DNA of 64,000 bases from Pseudomonas sp. MIACH. Lineage in GTDB: Bacteria; Pseudomonadota; Gammaproteobacteria; Pseudomonadales; Pseudomonadaceae. The stretch's first letter is position 1, and each line of letters opens with the position of its first letter. The stretch is from contig NZ_LHVO01000002.1 in the NCBI RefSeq assembly GCF_001269925.1, positions 124,001 through 188,000 on the forward strand. Direction: 5' to 3'. The translations under genes were made by a program, and so were the position numbers. The notes beneath the pieces were generated by a model that ran no database searches, was not told the origin of the DNA, and was given only the letters and a program-made list of their open reading frames with translations. Shown here in pieces: positions 11,350-24,133 of the stretch.

Positions 11350-11371
11350 CCTTCCCGGTGAAACGGGAAGG
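11350..11371 (+). other. Intercistronic hairpin between atpB and atpE
   Basis: A perfect 8-bp stem CCTTCCCG / CGGGAAGG with loop GTGAAA and no T-tract, about 90 bp upstream of atpE. It suits mRNA processing or stabilisation around the highly needed subunit c message rather than termination. Confidence 0.6.
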
Positions 11372-11443
11372 TGGCCCACCAGGGCTATGAAACGATTTGT
11401 TTTACCGCTTTAAAATCTAAAAAACCTAAACCATACGACGTAA

Positions 11444-11714
<271 letters not shown>

Positions 11715-11716
<2 letters not shown>

Positions 11717-11737
11717 TCACTCGTTTTGCGAGTGATT
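11715..11737 (+). other. Intercistronic hairpin at the atpE stop, before atpF
   Basis: A perfect 9-bp stem AATCACTCG / CGAGTGATT with loop TTTTG begins within the atpE stop codon. No T-tract follows, so it is probably an mRNA stability or processing element inside the operon. Confidence 0.6.
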
Positions 11738-11771
11738 GGTGTGTTGTGCAACGAATGAGCGAGGTATTGGC

Positions 11772-12242
11772 GTGAACATTAATGCAACCATTATTGGTCA
11801 GTCCTTAGCGTTCTTGATTTTTGTCGTTTTCTGCATGAAGTTCGTATGGCCTCCGGTCATCGCGGCTTTGCACGAACGTCAAAAGAAGATCGCGGATGGA
11901 CTGGACGCTGCCGCACGAGCAGCTCGCGACCTGGAGTTGGCCCAAGATAAAGCGGGTCAGCAACTGCGCGAAGCGAAAGCTCAAGCAGCCGAAATCATTG
12001 AGCAAGCCAAGAAACGCGGTAACCAGATTGTTGAAGAGGCTGTTGAAAAAGCCCGTATCGACGCTGACCGTGTGAAGGTTCAGGCTCAAGCCGAGATCGA
12101 GCAGGAACTGAACGGTGTCAAAGATGCGCTGCGTGCCCAATTGGGTGCTCTGGCCGTCGGCGGTGCTGAGAAGATCCTGGGTGCCACAATTGATCAAAAC
12201 GCGCACGCGGAGCTGGTTAACAAACTGGCTGCTGAAATTTAA
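11772..12242 (+). CDS. atpF: F0F1 ATP synthase subunit b
   Basis: A 156-aa subunit: one N-terminal membrane helix ([20 protein letters not shown]) followed by a long charged coiled-coil stalk (residues about 30-140), the peripheral stator. The GTG at 11772 gives the family N-terminus [10 protein letters not shown]; an earlier in-frame start would add 12 unrelated residues. It is followed 12 bp later by atpH. Confidence 0.96.
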   Translation: MNINATIIGQSLAFLIFVVFCMKFVWPPVIAALHERQKKIADGLDAAARAARDLELAQDKAGQQLREAKAQAAEIIEQAKKRGNQIVEEAVEKARIDADRVKVQAQAEIEQELNGVKDALRAQLGALAVGGAEKILGATIDQNAHAELVNKLAAEI

Positions 12243-12254
12243 GCGAGGGCGATC

Positions 12255-12791
12255 ATGGCAGAATTGACCACGTTGGCCCGACCTTACGCTAAGGCAGCCT
12301 TCGAGCACGCCCAGGCCCACCAGCAGCTGGCCTCTTGGTCAGCCATGCTCGGCCTGGCTGCAGCAGTGTCGCAAGACGACACCATGCAGCGCGTGCTCAA
12401 GGCCCCGCGACTGACGAGCGCAGACAAGGCCGCCACTTTTATTGAAGTGTGCGGCGACAAGTTTGATGTGAAAGTGCAGAACTTCATCAATGTCATCGCC
12501 GAAAACGACCGTCTCCTGCTTTTGCCGGAGATTGCCGCTCTGTTCGACCTGTACAAGGCCGAGCAAGAGAAATCGGTAGACGTTGAAGTGACCAGTGCTT
12601 TTGCATTGAACCAAGAACAGCAAGACAAACTCGCCAAGGTTCTCAGTGCACGACTCGACCGGGAAGTGCGCCTGCAAGTTGCGGAAGACCCATCCCTTAT
12701 TGGGGGTGTTGTCATTCGCGCCGGCGACCTGGTTATCGATGGCTCGATTCGCGGCAAACTCGCGAATCTTGCCGAAGCATTGAAATCTTGA
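12255..12791 (+). CDS. atpH: F0F1 ATP synthase subunit delta
   Basis: A 178-aa stator subunit linking subunit b to the alpha-subunit tops. The N-terminus ([13 protein letters not shown]) and the C-terminal signature ([25 protein letters not shown]) are typical. The gaps to its neighbours are 12 and 21 bp. Confidence 0.97.
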   Translation: MAELTTLARPYAKAAFEHAQAHQQLASWSAMLGLAAAVSQDDTMQRVLKAPRLTSADKAATFIEVCGDKFDVKVQNFINVIAENDRLLLLPEIAALFDLYKAEQEKSVDVEVTSAFALNQEQQDKLAKVLSARLDREVRLQVAEDPSLIGGVVIRAGDLVIDGSIRGKLANLAEALKS

Positions 12792-12812
12792 GTTTGAAGG
12801 GGCAGCAGAGCA

Positions 12813-14357
12813 ATGCAGCAACTCAATCCTTCCGAAATAAGTGAAATTATCAAGGGCCGCATCGACAAGCTCGATGTGACCTCCCAAGCCCGTAACGAAG
12901 GCACTGTCGTCAGCGTATCTGACGGCATCGTGCGGATTCACGGTCTGGCCGACGTTATGTACGGCGAGATGATCGAGTTTCCGGGCGGCGTCTTCGGTAT
13001 GGCCCTCAACCTGGAGCAAGACTCCGTAGGTGCCGTTGTATTGGGCGCGTACACCAGTCTGGCTGAAGGCATGAGCGCCAAGTGCACAGGCCGCATCCTG
13101 GAGGTTCCGGTTGGTAAGGAACTGCTGGGTCGCGTAGTCGACGCACTGGGTAACCCTGTTGACGGTAAAGGTCCACTGGGCAACACCGAGACCGACGCGG
13201 TCGAGAAAGTTGCTCCAGGCGTGATCTGGCGTAAGTCGGTAGACCAGCCTGTACAGACTGGCTACAAGGCTGTCGATGCCATGATCCCAGTCGGCCGTGG
13301 CCAGCGTGAGCTGATCATCGGTGACCGTCAGATCGGTAAAACCGCTCTGGCGATCGACGCGATCATCAACCAGAAGAACAGCGGCATTTTCTGCGTCTAC
13401 GTAGCCATCGGTCAGAAGCAATCGACCATCGCCAACGTGGTTCGCAAGCTGGAAGAAAACGGCGCCCTGGCCAACACGATCATCGTGGCTGCCAGTGCTT
13501 CGGAATCTCCTGCGCTGCAATTCCTGGCACCGTACTCCGGTTGCACCATGGGTGAATTCTTCCGCGACCGCGGTGAAGACGCGCTGATCGTTTATGACGA
13601 TCTGTCCAAGCAAGCAGTGGCTTACCGCCAGATTTCCCTGCTGCTGCGCCGTCCACCAGGCCGTGAAGCTTACCCAGGCGACGTGTTCTATCTCCACTCC
13701 CGTCTGCTGGAACGCGCATCCCGCGTTTCCGAAGAATACGTAGAGAAGTTCACCAACGGCGCAGTGACCGGCAAAACCGGTTCCCTGACCGCATTGCCGA
13801 TCATCGAAACCCAGGCTGGCGACGTTTCCGCGTTCGTTCCGACCAACGTGATTTCCATCACCGACGGTCAGATCTTCCTGGAATCGGCCATGTTCAACTC
13901 GGGCATCCGCCCTGCAGTGAACGCCGGTGTTTCGGTATCCCGTGTGGGTGGTGCCGCTCAGACCAAGATCATCAAGAAGCTCTCCGGTGGTATCCGTACC
14001 GCTCTGGCTCAGTACCGTGAACTGGCGGCATTCGCCCAGTTCGCTTCTGACCTGGACGAAGCGACCCGTAAGCAACTTGAGCATGGTCAGCGCGTTACCG
14101 AGCTGATGAAGCAGAAGCAATACGCCCCAATGTCGATCGCTGACATGGCGTTGTCGCTGTATGCCGCTGAGCGTGGGTTCCTGACCGACGTTGAAATCGC
14201 CAAGGTCGGCAGCTTTGAACAAGCGCTGATTGCTTACTTCAACCGCGATCACGCCGAATTGATGGCGAAGATCAACGTGAAGGGTGACTTCAATGACGAT
14301 ATCGACGCTGGCATGAAAGCCGGTATCGAGAAGTTCAAGGCCACCCAAACCTGGTAA
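12813..14357 (+). CDS. atpA: F0F1 ATP synthase subunit alpha
   Basis: A 514-aa non-catalytic nucleotide-binding subunit. It has the N-terminal [14 protein letters not shown], the Walker [11 protein letters not shown], the Walker B region [18 protein letters not shown], and the alpha/beta signature around [20 protein letters not shown]. Length is typical. Confidence 0.98.
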   Translation: MQQLNPSEISEIIKGRIDKLDVTSQARNEGTVVSVSDGIVRIHGLADVMYGEMIEFPGGVFGMALNLEQDSVGAVVLGAYTSLAEGMSAKCTGRILEVPVGKELLGRVVDALGNPVDGKGPLGNTETDAVEKVAPGVIWRKSVDQPVQTGYKAVDAMIPVGRGQRELIIGDRQIGKTALAIDAIINQKNSGIFCVYVAIGQKQSTIANVVRKLEENGALANTIIVAASASESPALQFLAPYSGCTMGEFFRDRGEDALIVYDDLSKQAVAYRQISLLLRRPPGREAYPGDVFYLHSRLLERASRVSEEYVEKFTNGAVTGKTGSLTALPIIETQAGDVSAFVPTNVISITDGQIFLESAMFNSGIRPAVNAGVSVSRVGGAAQTKIIKKLSGGIRTALAQYRELAAFAQFASDLDEATRKQLEHGQRVTELMKQKQYAPMSIADMALSLYAAERGFLTDVEIAKVGSFEQALIAYFNRDHAELMAKINVKGDFNDDIDAGMKAGIEKFKATQTW

Positions 14358-14362
14358 GCCGC

Positions 14363-14386
14363 AGCGGGAGCCGCAAGGCTCCCGCT
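14363..14386 (+). other. Intercistronic hairpin between atpA and atpG (GCAA tetraloop)
   Basis: A perfect 10-bp stem AGCGGGAGCC / GGCTCCCGCT capped by a GNRA-type tetraloop (GCAA), without a following T-tract. It lies 6 bp after the atpA stop. It is probably a 3'-end stabiliser or processing hairpin within the polycistronic mRNA. Confidence 0.65.
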
Positions 14387-14407
14387 TGCTAACCTGATAG
14401 GTGTTAC

Positions 14408-15268
14408 ATGGCAGGCGCAAAAGAGATTCGCAGTAAGATTGCGAGCATCAAAAGCACGCAAAAAATTACCAGCGCCATGGAAAAAGTGGCGGTCAGCAAA
14501 ATGCGCAAGGCACAAATGCGCATGGCTGCTAGCCGTCCTTATGCGGAGCGTATCCGCCAGGTAATTGGGCATCTGGCCAACGCCAACCCGGAATACCGCC
14601 ACCCGTTCATGATCGAGCGCGCCGTCAAGCGTGTGGGTTATGTGGTAGTGAGCAGTGACCGTGGTTTGTGCGGTGGTTTGAATACCAACCTGTTCAAGGC
14701 CCTGGTCAAGGACATGGCGGTAAACCGCGAAAACGGCGTCGAGATCGATCTGTGTGTTGTTGGTAGCAAGGGTGCGGCCTTTTTCCGCAACTTCGGCGGT
14801 AACGTCGTTGCAGCTATCAGCCACCTGGGTGAAGAGCCGTCGATCAATGATTTGATCGGCAGTGTGAAGGTGATGCTGGATGCGTACCTGGAAGGCCGGA
14901 TTGACCGCCTCTCCGTGGTATCCAACAAGTTCATCAACACCATGACCCAGCAGCCAACCGTGGAGCAATTGATTCCACTGGTGGCGACTCCGGATCAGGA
15001 ACTCAAGCACCACTGGGACTACCTCTACGAACCAGACGCCAAAGAGCTGCTTGACGGCTTGATGGTGCGCTACGTGGAGTCGCAGGTGTACCAGGCGGTG
15101 GTCGAGAACAACGCAGCTGAACAAGCGGCGCGGATGATCGCGATGAAAAACGCTACCGATAACGCCGGTGATCTGATCAGCGATTTGCAGCTGATCTACA
15201 ACAAGGCGCGTCAGGCTGCGATCACCCAAGAGATCTCGGAAATCGTCGGCGGCGCTGCCGCGGTTTAA
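14408..15268 (+). CDS. atpG: F0F1 ATP synthase subunit gamma
   Basis: A 286-aa central rotor shaft. The N-terminal helix starts [20 protein letters not shown] and the C-terminal helix contains the family signature [15 protein letters not shown]. Both match gammaproteobacterial AtpG. It is separated from atpD by 27 bp with a GGATCC-like spacer. Confidence 0.97.
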   Translation: MAGAKEIRSKIASIKSTQKITSAMEKVAVSKMRKAQMRMAASRPYAERIRQVIGHLANANPEYRHPFMIERAVKRVGYVVVSSDRGLCGGLNTNLFKALVKDMAVNRENGVEIDLCVVGSKGAAFFRNFGGNVVAAISHLGEEPSINDLIGSVKVMLDAYLEGRIDRLSVVSNKFINTMTQQPTVEQLIPLVATPDQELKHHWDYLYEPDAKELLDGLMVRYVESQVYQAVVENNAAEQAARMIAMKNATDNAGDLISDLQLIYNKARQAAITQEISEIVGGAAAV

Positions 15269-16672
<1,404 letters not shown>

Positions 16673-16676
16673 TCCA

Positions 16677-16696
16677 AGCGCCCGGAAACGGGCGCT
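16677..16696 (+). other. Intercistronic hairpin between atpD and atpC (GAAA tetraloop)
   Basis: A perfect 8-bp stem AGCGCCCG / CGGGCGCT with a GAAA tetraloop, no T-tract, located 4 bp after the atpD stop. It is the same design as the hairpin after atpA. Confidence 0.65.
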
Positions 16697-16716
16697 CATC
16701 AGGTTGAGGCAATCAG

Positions 16717-17133
16717 ATGGCTATGACAGTCCATTGCGATATCGTCAGCGCGGAAGGGGAAATCTTCTCCGGTCTGGTGGAGTTTGTGACAGCGCACGGT
16801 GACCTGGGTGATCTTGGTATCGCCATGGGCCACGCACCGCTGATCACCAGCTTGAAGCCAGGTCCGATCACTCTGACCAAGCAAGGCGGGGAACGTGAGG
16901 TGTTTTACATCTCCGGTGGTTTCCTCGAGGTTCAGCCGAACATGGTCAAGGTACTTGCCGACACCGTGCAACGTGCTGGCGATCTGGATGAAGCCTCCGC
17001 TCAGGAAGCCGTCAAGGCTGCCGAGAAGGCCCTGAACGAAAAGGGTGCGGACTTCGACTACAGCGCTGCTGCTGTACGTCTGGCCGAGGCTGCAGCTCAG
17101 CTGCGCACGCTCCAGCAGATCCGCAAGAAGTAA
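16717..17133 (+). CDS. atpC: F0F1 ATP synthase subunit epsilon
   Basis: A 138-aa rotor subunit. The N-terminal beta-sandwich ([40 protein letters not shown]) and the C-terminal helical hairpin are present. This is the last gene of the ATP synthase operon; a strong terminator follows. Confidence 0.97.
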   Translation: MAMTVHCDIVSAEGEIFSGLVEFVTAHGDLGDLGIAMGHAPLITSLKPGPITLTKQGGEREVFYISGGFLEVQPNMVKVLADTVQRAGDLDEASAQEAVKAAEKALNEKGADFDYSAAAVRLAEAAAQLRTLQQIRKK

Positions 17134-17167
17134 GCGGCCACGCCGTGATGCTTATGCGCGATTGATT

Positions 17168-17201
17168 AAAAAGGGTAGCCTCGGCTACCCTTTTTCTTTT
17201 T
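17168..17201 (+). terminator. Rho-independent terminator of the atp operon
   Basis: An 11-12-bp stem AAAAGGGTAGCC / GGCTACCCTTTT with a very short loop is followed by a T-rich run, 35 bp after the atpC stop. Confidence 0.9.
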
Positions 17202-17256
17202 TAGCAAAATACATCTTTGGTCTGAAGCCGGGACCGTCCAGGATTGGTAGCCATTC

Positions 17257-18624
17257 ATGTCTCTTGAAATCGTCATTCTCGCCGCAGGCCAGGGCACCCG
17301 CATGCGTTCGGCCCTGCCCAAGGTGCTGCACCCGATTGCGGGCAATTCCATGCTTGGGCATGTTATCCACAGCGCTCGACAGTTGGACCCACAACGTATC
17401 CACGTAGTGATCGGTCATGGTGCCGATGTGGTGCGTGAGCGCTTGGCCGCAGATGACCTGAATTTCGTATTGCAGGACAAACAACTTGGCACCGGTCATG
17501 CCACCGCCCAAGCGGTGCCGTTTATCACGGCCGATACCGTGCTGATCCTCTACGGCGATGTGCCGCTGATTGAAGTGCAAACCCTGCAACGCCTGCTCAA
17601 GCACGTAGTGCCTGGCCAGATGGGCCTGCTCACCGTCGAACTGGATGACCCCACCGGCTACGGGCGCATCGTGCGCGACGCAGAAGGCAAGGTCACGGCC
17701 ATCGTCGAACACAAGGACGCCAGCGAAGCCCAGCGCGCTATCACCGAAGGCAATACCGGGATCCTCGCGGTGCCGGCCGATCGTCTTGCCGACTGGATGA
17801 GCCGCCTGTCCAACAACAACGCCCAAGGCGAGTACTACCTCACCGACGTGATCGAGATGGCCGTGAGTGATGGCCTGCTGGTCGCCACCGAACAGCCCCA
17901 TGATCCGATGGAAGTGCAGGGCGCCAATGATCGCAAGCAACTGGCCGAACTGGAACGTCACTACCAACTGCGCGAAGGCCGCCGCCTGATGGCCCAGGGC
18001 GTCACTCTGCGCGACCCGGCACGCTTTGACGTGCGCGGTGAAGTCACCGTGGGCCGCGACGTGCTGATCGACATCAACGTGATCCTCGAAGGTCGCGTAA
18101 TCATCGAAGACGACGTGGTCATCGGCCCGAACTGCGTGATCAAGGACAGCACCCTGCGCAAGGGCGTGGTGATCAAGGCCAACAGCCATATCGACGGTGC
18201 GGTGATGGGCGAGGGCAGCGATGCCGGCCCGTTTGCGCGCTTGCGTCCGGGCACAGTGATGGGTGCCAGGGCGCACGTCGGCAATTTCGTCGAACTGAAA
18301 AACGCACAAATGGGCGACGACGCAAAGGCCGGTCACCTGGCTTACCTCGGTGACGCGGTGATCGGCGCCCGCAGCAACATCGGCGCTGGCGCAATCACCT
18401 GCAACTACGACGGTGCCAACAAGTACCAGACCACTATTGGTGAGGACGTCTTCATCGGCTCGAATAACTCGCTGATTGCGCCAGTGACTATCGGTGATGG
18501 TTCGAACACTGCCGCAGGCTCAACCATCAATCAGGATGTGGATAAGTCCCAACTGGCCGTGGCCCGTGCACGCCAACGTAACATCGACGGCTGGAAACGC
18601 CCGGTCAAAATCAAAAAGACCTGA
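17257..18624 (+). CDS. glmU: Bifunctional UDP-GlcNAc pyrophosphorylase / glucosamine-1-phosphate acetyltransferase
   Basis: A 455-aa enzyme making UDP-N-acetylglucosamine for peptidoglycan and LPS. The N-terminal nucleotidyltransferase has the motif [19 protein letters not shown] and the YGDVPL segment. The C-terminal left-handed beta-helix (hexapeptide repeats from about residue 250) carries the acetyltransferase site with [10 protein letters not shown]. Two exact DnaA boxes lie in the gene and one just after the stop (18626-18634). Confidence 0.97.
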   Translation: MSLEIVILAAGQGTRMRSALPKVLHPIAGNSMLGHVIHSARQLDPQRIHVVIGHGADVVRERLAADDLNFVLQDKQLGTGHATAQAVPFITADTVLILYGDVPLIEVQTLQRLLKHVVPGQMGLLTVELDDPTGYGRIVRDAEGKVTAIVEHKDASEAQRAITEGNTGILAVPADRLADWMSRLSNNNAQGEYYLTDVIEMAVSDGLLVATEQPHDPMEVQGANDRKQLAELERHYQLREGRRLMAQGVTLRDPARFDVRGEVTVGRDVLIDINVILEGRVIIEDDVVIGPNCVIKDSTLRKGVVIKANSHIDGAVMGEGSDAGPFARLRPGTVMGARAHVGNFVELKNAQMGDDAKAGHLAYLGDAVIGARSNIGAGAITCNYDGANKYQTTIGEDVFIGSNNSLIAPVTIGDGSNTAAGSTINQDVDKSQLAVARARQRNIDGWKRPVKIKKT

Positions 18625-18654
18625 GTTATCCACAGTCTAATCAGCAGTACTACC

Positions 18655-18690
18655 CAAATGTGGGAGGGGACAAACCCCCTCCCACATTTG
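18655..18690. repeat. Perfect inverted repeat of the TGTGGGAGGG family, after glmU
   Basis: Two 15-bp arms (CAAATGTGGGAGGGG / CCCCTCCCACATTTG) with a 6-nt loop. Related copies occur at 46404-46431 and 60281-60311, and a more complex one at 37040-37127. It is a REP-type element that may also act as terminator for glmU. Confidence 0.75.
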
Positions 18691-18790
18691 TCGTGTGTTG
18701 TTCGAAAAATCTGTTCCCGACGCTTGACGATATCTTGCCAATAGGTTTTGATTGCCTTCGTTATCTTTCGAAACGAAACTTATCATCATC

Positions 18791-19558
18791 ATGTCGAAAC
18801 GAAATACACCCCAACGACGCCACAACATCCTGACCTTGCTCAACGAACAGGGCGAAGTCAGCGTGGACGAATTGGCCAAGCGTTTCGAAACCTCGGAAGT
18901 CACCATCCGCAAGGACTTGGCCGCGCTCGAAAGTAACGGCCTGTTGCTGCGCCGTTACGGTGGTGCGATCACCATGCCTCAGGAACTGGTGGGCGACCCC
19001 GCCCAACCGGTCTCGGCCTACAAGCGTGCGATCGCCCGTGCTGCCGTGATGCGTTTGCGTGAGCACGCCCGCATCATCATCGACAGCGGCAGCACCACCG
19101 CCGCCATGATCCCGGAACTGGGCCACCAGCCCGGCCTGGTGGTCATGACTAACTCCCTGCACGTGGCCAGCGCCTTGAGCGAACTGGAACACGAGCCGGT
19201 GTTGTTGATGACCGGTGGCACCTGGGACCCGCATTCGGACTCGTTCCAGGGGCAGGTCGCCGAGCAGGTGTTGCGTTCCTACGACTTTGATCAACTGTTC
19301 ATCGGCGCCGATGGCATCGATCTGCAGCGTGGCACCACCACCTTCAACGAATTACTGGGCCTGAGCCGTGTGATGGCCGAGGTCGCCCGTGAAGTGGTGG
19401 TGATGGTCGAATCCGACAAGATCGGCCGCAAGATTCCCAACCTGGAACTGCCCTGGAGCAGCGTCCATACCCTGATTACCGATGATCGCCTGCCGCTTGA
19501 GGCCCGCGACCAGATCCAAGCCCGCGGCATTACGCTGATATGCGCGGCAATCATCTAG
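18791..19558 (+). CDS. glmR: DeoR-family transcriptional regulator of the glm locus
   Basis: A 255-aa repressor. The N-terminal DeoR helix-turn-helix ([19 protein letters not shown]) is followed by LLRRYGGA. A sugar-phosphate sensing domain contains [10 protein letters not shown] and [16 protein letters not shown] 18791 was chosen because the family N-terminus starts here; an upstream alternative adds 13 unconserved residues. It sits between glmU and glmS, ten bases before glmS, as does the regulator I know as GlmR in P. aeruginosa. Control of amino-sugar synthesis is therefore likely. Confidence 0.85.
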   Translation: MSKRNTPQRRHNILTLLNEQGEVSVDELAKRFETSEVTIRKDLAALESNGLLLRRYGGAITMPQELVGDPAQPVSAYKRAIARAAVMRLREHARIIIDSGSTTAAMIPELGHQPGLVVMTNSLHVASALSELEHEPVLLMTGGTWDPHSDSFQGQVAEQVLRSYDFDQLFIGADGIDLQRGTTTFNELLGLSRVMAEVAREVVVMVESDKIGRKIPNLELPWSSVHTLITDDRLPLEARDQIQARGITLICAAII

Positions 19559-19568
19559 GAGAAGCAGC

Positions 19569-21401
19569 ATGTGTGGAATTGTTGGCGCAGTCGCCGAACG
19601 TAACGTAACGGCCATCCTGCTTGAAGGCCTCAAGCGCCTGGAATACCGCGGCTACGACAGTGCGGGCGTGGCCGTCTTCACCAACGCGGGCAAGCTTGAG
19701 CGCATGCGCCGCCCAGGCAAGGTCAGCGAGTTGGAGCAGGCGTTGGCCGGCGAGCCGCTGGTAGGTCGCCTGGGCATTGCCCACACCCGCTGGGCTACCC
19801 ACGGCGCGCCGTGCGAACGCAACGCCCACCCGCACTTCTCCGGCGACCTGGCCGTGGTGCACAACGGCATCATCGAAAACCACGAAGTGCTGCGTGAACA
19901 ACTGAAAGGCATGGGCTACGTCTTCACCTCGGACACCGACACCGAAGTCATCGCCCACCTGCTCAACCACAAGCTCAAGGACCACAGCGACCTGACCACC
20001 GCCCTCAAGGCCACGGTCAAGGAACTGCACGGCGCCTACGGTCTGGCCGTGGTCAGCGCCAGCCAACCGGACCGCGTGGTTGCCGCCCGCAGTGGCAGCC
20101 CGCTGGTGATCGGCCTGGGCCTGGGAGAGAACTTCCTCGCCTCCGACCAACTGGCCCTGCGCCAGGTGACAGACCGCTTCATGTACCTGGAAGAAGGCGA
20201 TATTGCCGACATCCGTCGTGAAAGCGTGGCGATCTGGGACGTGAACGGCAATTCCGTCGAGCGCGAAGCGGTGCAATACCGCGATGGTGCCGAAGCTGCC
20301 GACAAGGGCGAGTTCCGTCACTTCATGCTCAAGGAAATCCACGAACAGCCATCCGTGGTGCAACGCACCCTGGAAGGCCGCCTTGGCGACAAGCAAGTGC
20401 TGGTCAATGCCTTCGGCCCGCAAGCCGCCGAGCTGTTCGCCAAAGTGCGCAATGTGCAGATTGTCGCCTGTGGCACCAGCTACCACGCCGGCATGGTTGC
20501 CCGTTACTGGCTGGAAGAACTGGCCGGCATCCCGTGCCAGGTCGAAGTCGCCAGCGAGTTCCGCTACCGCAAGGTGGTGGTGCAGCCCGACACGCTGTTC
20601 GTGACCATTTCCCAGTCCGGCGAAACCGCCGACACCCTGGCCGCGCTGCGCAACGCCAAGGAACTGGGCTTCCTCGCCAGCCTGGCGATCTGCAACGTCA
20701 GCATCAGCTCCCTGGTACGTGAGTCCGACCTGACCCTGCTGACCCAGGCCGGTCGCGAAATCGGCGTGGCCTCCACCAAAGCGTTCACCACCCAGTTGGT
20801 CGGCCTGTTGCTGCTGACCCTGTCCCTGGGCCAGGTTCGCGGCACCTTGGCTGCCGGCGTCGAAGCCACCCTGGTGGAAGAACTGCGCCGCCTGCCGACC
20901 CGCCTGGGCGAAGCCTTGGCCATGGACAGCACTGTGGAAAAAGTCGCCGAGCTGTTCGCCGACAAGAACCACACTCTGTTCCTCGGCCGTGGCGCGCAGT
21001 ACCCGGTGGCGATGGAAGGCTCGCTGAAGCTCAAGGAAATTTCGTACATCCACGCCGAAGCCTACCCGGCCGGTGAGCTCAAACACGGCCCGTTGGCCCT
21101 GGTGGACGACGACATGCCGGTGGTCACCGTCGCGCCGAACAACGAACTGCTGGAGAAGCTCAAGTCCAACCTGCAGGAAGTCCGCGCCCGTGGCGGCCAA
21201 CTGATCGTGTTCGCCGACGAAAAAGCCGGCATGACCAACGGCGAAGGCACCCACGTCATCAACATGCCGCACATCCACGACACCCTGTCGCCGATCCTCT
21301 ACACCATCCCGCTGCAACTGCTGTCGTACTACGTCGCCGTGCTCAAAGGCACCGACGTTGACCAGCCGCGTAACCTGGCGAAGTCGGTGACGGTGGAGTA
21401 A
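19569..21401 (+). CDS. glmS: Glutamine--fructose-6-phosphate aminotransferase (isomerizing)
   Basis: A 610-aa enzyme producing glucosamine-6-phosphate. The N-terminal Ntn amidotransferase starts MCGIVGAV, so Cys2 becomes the catalytic N-terminal nucleophile. EYRGYDSAG and the two SIS domains follow ([37 protein letters not shown]). The C-terminus SVTVE is the family ending. No glmS ribozyme is visible in the 10-bp gap upstream; regulation is probably through the preceding DeoR-type protein. Confidence 0.97.
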   Translation: MCGIVGAVAERNVTAILLEGLKRLEYRGYDSAGVAVFTNAGKLERMRRPGKVSELEQALAGEPLVGRLGIAHTRWATHGAPCERNAHPHFSGDLAVVHNGIIENHEVLREQLKGMGYVFTSDTDTEVIAHLLNHKLKDHSDLTTALKATVKELHGAYGLAVVSASQPDRVVAARSGSPLVIGLGLGENFLASDQLALRQVTDRFMYLEEGDIADIRRESVAIWDVNGNSVEREAVQYRDGAEAADKGEFRHFMLKEIHEQPSVVQRTLEGRLGDKQVLVNAFGPQAAELFAKVRNVQIVACGTSYHAGMVARYWLEELAGIPCQVEVASEFRYRKVVVQPDTLFVTISQSGETADTLAALRNAKELGFLASLAICNVSISSLVRESDLTLLTQAGREIGVASTKAFTTQLVGLLLLTLSLGQVRGTLAAGVEATLVEELRRLPTRLGEALAMDSTVEKVAELFADKNHTLFLGRGAQYPVAMEGSLKLKEISYIHAEAYPAGELKHGPLALVDDDMPVVTVAPNNELLEKLKSNLQEVRARGGQLIVFADEKAGMTNGEGTHVINMPHIHDTLSPILYTIPLQLLSYYVAVLKGTDVDQPRNLAKSVTVE

Positions 21402-21412
21402 CCCGCTCTACC

Positions 21413-21436
21413 CTGGAGGTCCACCCGGACCTCCAG
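21413..21436. terminator. Hairpin after glmS
   Basis: A perfect 10-bp stem CTGGAGGTCC / GGACCTCCAG with loop ACCC, 11 bp after the glmS stop. It has no T-tract, so termination is possible but not assured. Confidence 0.5.
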
Positions 21437-21461
21437 ATCCCCGCGAAAGGACGCGCCTTCA

Positions 21462-21839
21462 ATGAACACTCCCTCGCAACTCCACGAGCGTTTGCACAAC
21501 CGCCGATTCACCGTCGCCAATAACACCCACGGGCTGTCCGGCGCGGGTACGGTGTTTCATTATCTGGTCGAAGGCGATGCGATTTCCGGCACCTACCAAG
21601 GCGGCCGTATCCGCCTGGGTACGCAGGTCGGCCGCGTCACAGGCCCAGACGCTATCGAGTTGCTGTATCAGTGCCTGACGCTGGAAGGTGAGCTGCTGGC
21701 CGGCTGGTCGCGGGGCATCATCGGTATCGATGCTGCCGGGCGTACCACGCTGAGTTTCGTGTGGGGCTGGTTGTCGGGGGCGACGGGAGGTGGGCAGTCG
21801 AACTACGTGGAGCTTGCAGAGTGTGATGGCCACTCCTAA
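21462..21839 (+). CDS. Small conserved hypothetical protein
   Basis: A 125-aa soluble protein with no signal peptide or membrane helix. The centre alternates short hydrophobic and Gly-rich beta segments (GTVFHYLVEGDAISGTYQGG, IRLGTQVGRV, LSFVWGWLSG). It faintly recalls a family of small beta proteins often labelled 'N-acetylglutamate synthase-like', but I see no catalytic motif and do not assign that function. It is convergent with pbpC and overlaps its end by 4 bp. Confidence 0.65.
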   Translation: MNTPSQLHERLHNRRFTVANNTHGLSGAGTVFHYLVEGDAISGTYQGGRIRLGTQVGRVTGPDAIELLYQCLTLEGELLAGWSRGIIGIDAAGRTTLSFVWGWLSGATGGGQSNYVELAECDGHS

Positions 21840-24133
21840 GGCACAAACTCCACCCTCAACCCCCGACTCGCACTACGCCCCTGATCATCACTGACCCGCA
21901 ACCGATACTCTCCCGACTTGCCCGGCCGCCAGTTCAATGTGGCTTGCGGCGGGCCCTGGCCGATCAAGGTTTGATCAGCAAACCAGTACAGCGTCGCCGC
22001 ATCGCTGGCCGCATTTGCGTTCAGTGGGATGCTTTCCTGGGGTTGGGACAGGCGCAACTGATAACTCACTTGAGTCAGCGGCGAGCGGATCTGCGGGGCT
22101 TCGCTCTGGTCGCTGATGCGGTTGGGCTGGCAGTTTTTCATCACGTTGGGTGGCGTGCGGCGGGGCAGGCCGGCGGCGCGGTACAGGCGTTGTATATCGC
22201 TGGGCCAGAATTCGAAGACTTCCTCGCGGGTGTATTGCGCCTCGAACGGCGGGCACGCGGCCTTGCCGGTGCGGGTGTCGATCAGTACCGGGCGGTGCAG
22301 GTTGGACACGCGAATCGGTGAAACACCGGGGATGTACCAGGTCTTGCGGGTTTGCGGGCACCAGCGGTTGGGCAATTCGCCCGAGGCGGCGCAGACGTCG
22401 ATGCGCACCAGGCCGGCAGGTGGTTTGTCAGCCTTGATCACGACGTTGGGCAAGGCCAGGGGCAGGGCGTCGGCGATGCGGAAGAACAGCGGTGCAGCGG
22501 TCTTGGCACCGATAAACGCCGGGTTGGGTCGACCATCGAAGTTGCCCACCCACACCACCAGCACATAGGGACCGACCAGGCCCGCGCTCCACGCATCATG
22601 GAACCCCCAGGACGTCCCGGTTTTCCAGGCGGTGCGCCAGTGCCGCGCGGGCAGGCCATCCGGTCGCGGGTTGCGGCGCAGCATGTCGCGCACCATGAAG
22701 GCGGCCTGCGGGGTGAGGAGCTGCGGGCCGGTGGCCTGGGGCTGCTCCTGTAAATAGCGCAACGGCCGCAGATGGCCGTCGCCCGCCAGCATCACATACA
22801 GTCGCGCCAGCTCCTCGGGTGTCATCTCGCCTCCACCGAGGGCCAGGGCCAGGCCGTAATGGCTTTCAGCGCGCAGGCCCTTGATCCCGGCGCGTTGCAG
22901 CAAGCCATACAACGACGGCGACTTCACTTGGCTGGCCAGCCACACCGCCGGGATATTCCGGCTACGGATCAACGCATCCCGTGCGGTCAGAGGCCCGACA
23001 AAACTGCCGTCGAAATTTTCCGGCTGGAAGTAGCCGAAGTTACTGGGCAAATCCTTGAGGATACTCATGGGGTGGATGACCCCTTGATCCAGCGCCAGCC
23101 CGTAGAGAAACGGCTTGAGGGTCGAACCTGGCGAACGGCGTGACAATACGCCGTTGACCTGGCCGTGGATGCCTGTGGATAAGTAATCCGCCGAGCCCAC
23201 CAGCGCCTTGACGCTCTGGTCGCGGCTGTCGATCAGGATGGCCGTGGCATTTTCCACACCGGTGCTGCGCCGCTCGGCGATAAAGCCGCTGATCAGGCGT
23301 TCGAGCAATTGCTGCAGGGGCAGGTTGAGGGTGCTGTTGAGTTCGTTGCCTGGCTGGGAGGCCAATAGCTGCTCGCTCAGATGCGGCGCCAGAAACGGGA
23401 TCTGCTGGCGGTTGCGGGCTTCCAGGGGCAGGTCGAGCAAACTGTCGTTACGCGGGTCTTGTGGATAAGTTTCACGCCAGTCATGCATCAAGCGCAGTCG
23501 CGCGTTTTGCAGTGAGGGCCCAAAGCGTGCGCGCCGCCCCGGCTGCTGGGGAATTACCGCCAGCGCCAAGGCTTCGGACAACGACAACTGCGCCGCCGCC
23601 TTGCCAAAGTAGATGCGACTGGCCGCTTCGGCGCCTTCGATATTGCCGCCCATGGGCGCCAGGTTCAGGTACGCCTCAAGGATGTCGTGCTTGCTGTAGC
23701 GCGCCTCCAGCCACAGGGCCAAGGCCATCTGCTGCAACTTGCCGGGTACCTGGCGGGTGTTGAGATCCCACAGGCGCCGCGCCAGTTGCATGCTCAAGGT
23801 CGAGCCGCCCTGACGCTGGCCGCCGCTGTAGGTGGCCAGGGCCGCGCGCATCAACGCCGGGGGATTGATCCCCAGGTGCCAGTAGAAATTGCGGTCTTCC
23901 TTGAGCAGCAAGGCCTCGACCAGTGACGGCGAGATGCGCTCCAGCGGCAGCCATAAACGGTATTGGCCGTCATCCGCCAGGGTCATGCGCAGCAGCGAAC
24001 CGTCATCGGCCAGTACCACCCGTGACGACGTCACAGCCTGTTCCAGCGGGGCATGGGGCCACAGCCGTAGCCCCGCCAGCACCAGCGCCGCTGCCAGCAG
24101 CGGCGCCAGGCGTTTAAGGCTTGGTAATTTCAA
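21836..24133 (-). CDS. pbpC: Penicillin-binding protein 1C
   Basis: A 765-aa bifunctional peptidoglycan synthase of the PBP1C type. It has an N-terminal membrane anchor (residues about 8-25) and a GT51 glycosyltransferase domain with the catalytic glutamate in LLKEDRNFYWHLGINP. The transpeptidase domain has SxxK as STLK (in SPGSTLKPFLYG), SxN as SRN and KTG as KTGTSWGFHDAW. A BiPBP C-terminal domain follows. The start overlaps the end of the alpha-2-macroglobulin gene by 20 bp. This pairing is conserved (E. coli pbpC-yfhM). Two exact DnaA boxes lie inside. Confidence 0.96.
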   Translation of the reverse strand: MKLPSLKRLAPLLAAALVLAGLRLWPHAPLEQAVTSSRVVLADDGSLLRMTLADDGQYRLWLPLERISPSLVEALLLKEDRNFYWHLGINPPALMRAALATYSGGQRQGGSTLSMQLARRLWDLNTRQVPGKLQQMALALWLEARYSKHDILEAYLNLAPMGGNIEGAEAASRIYFGKAAAQLSLSEALALAVIPQQPGRRARFGPSLQNARLRLMHDWRETYPQDPRNDSLLDLPLEARNRQQIPFLAPHLSEQLLASQPGNELNSTLNLPLQQLLERLISGFIAERRSTGVENATAILIDSRDQSVKALVGSADYLSTGIHGQVNGVLSRRSPGSTLKPFLYGLALDQGVIHPMSILKDLPSNFGYFQPENFDGSFVGPLTARDALIRSRNIPAVWLASQVKSPSLYGLLQRAGIKGLRAESHYGLALALGGGEMTPEELARLYVMLAGDGHLRPLRYLQEQPQATGPQLLTPQAAFMVRDMLRRNPRPDGLPARHWRTAWKTGTSWGFHDAWSAGLVGPYVLVVWVGNFDGRPNPAFIGAKTAAPLFFRIADALPLALPNVVIKADKPPAGLVRIDVCAASGELPNRWCPQTRKTWYIPGVSPIRVSNLHRPVLIDTRTGKAACPPFEAQYTREEVFEFWPSDIQRLYRAAGLPRRTPPNVMKNCQPNRISDQSEAPQIRSPLTQVSYQLRLSQPQESIPLNANAASDAATLYWFADQTLIGQGPPQATLNWRPGKSGEYRLRVSDDQGRSASRGLRVEFVP

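Noticed and set aside
19559..19568. glmS ribozyme or riboswitch
   Set aside because: Only 10 bp separate the regulator from glmS; no space for such an RNA.
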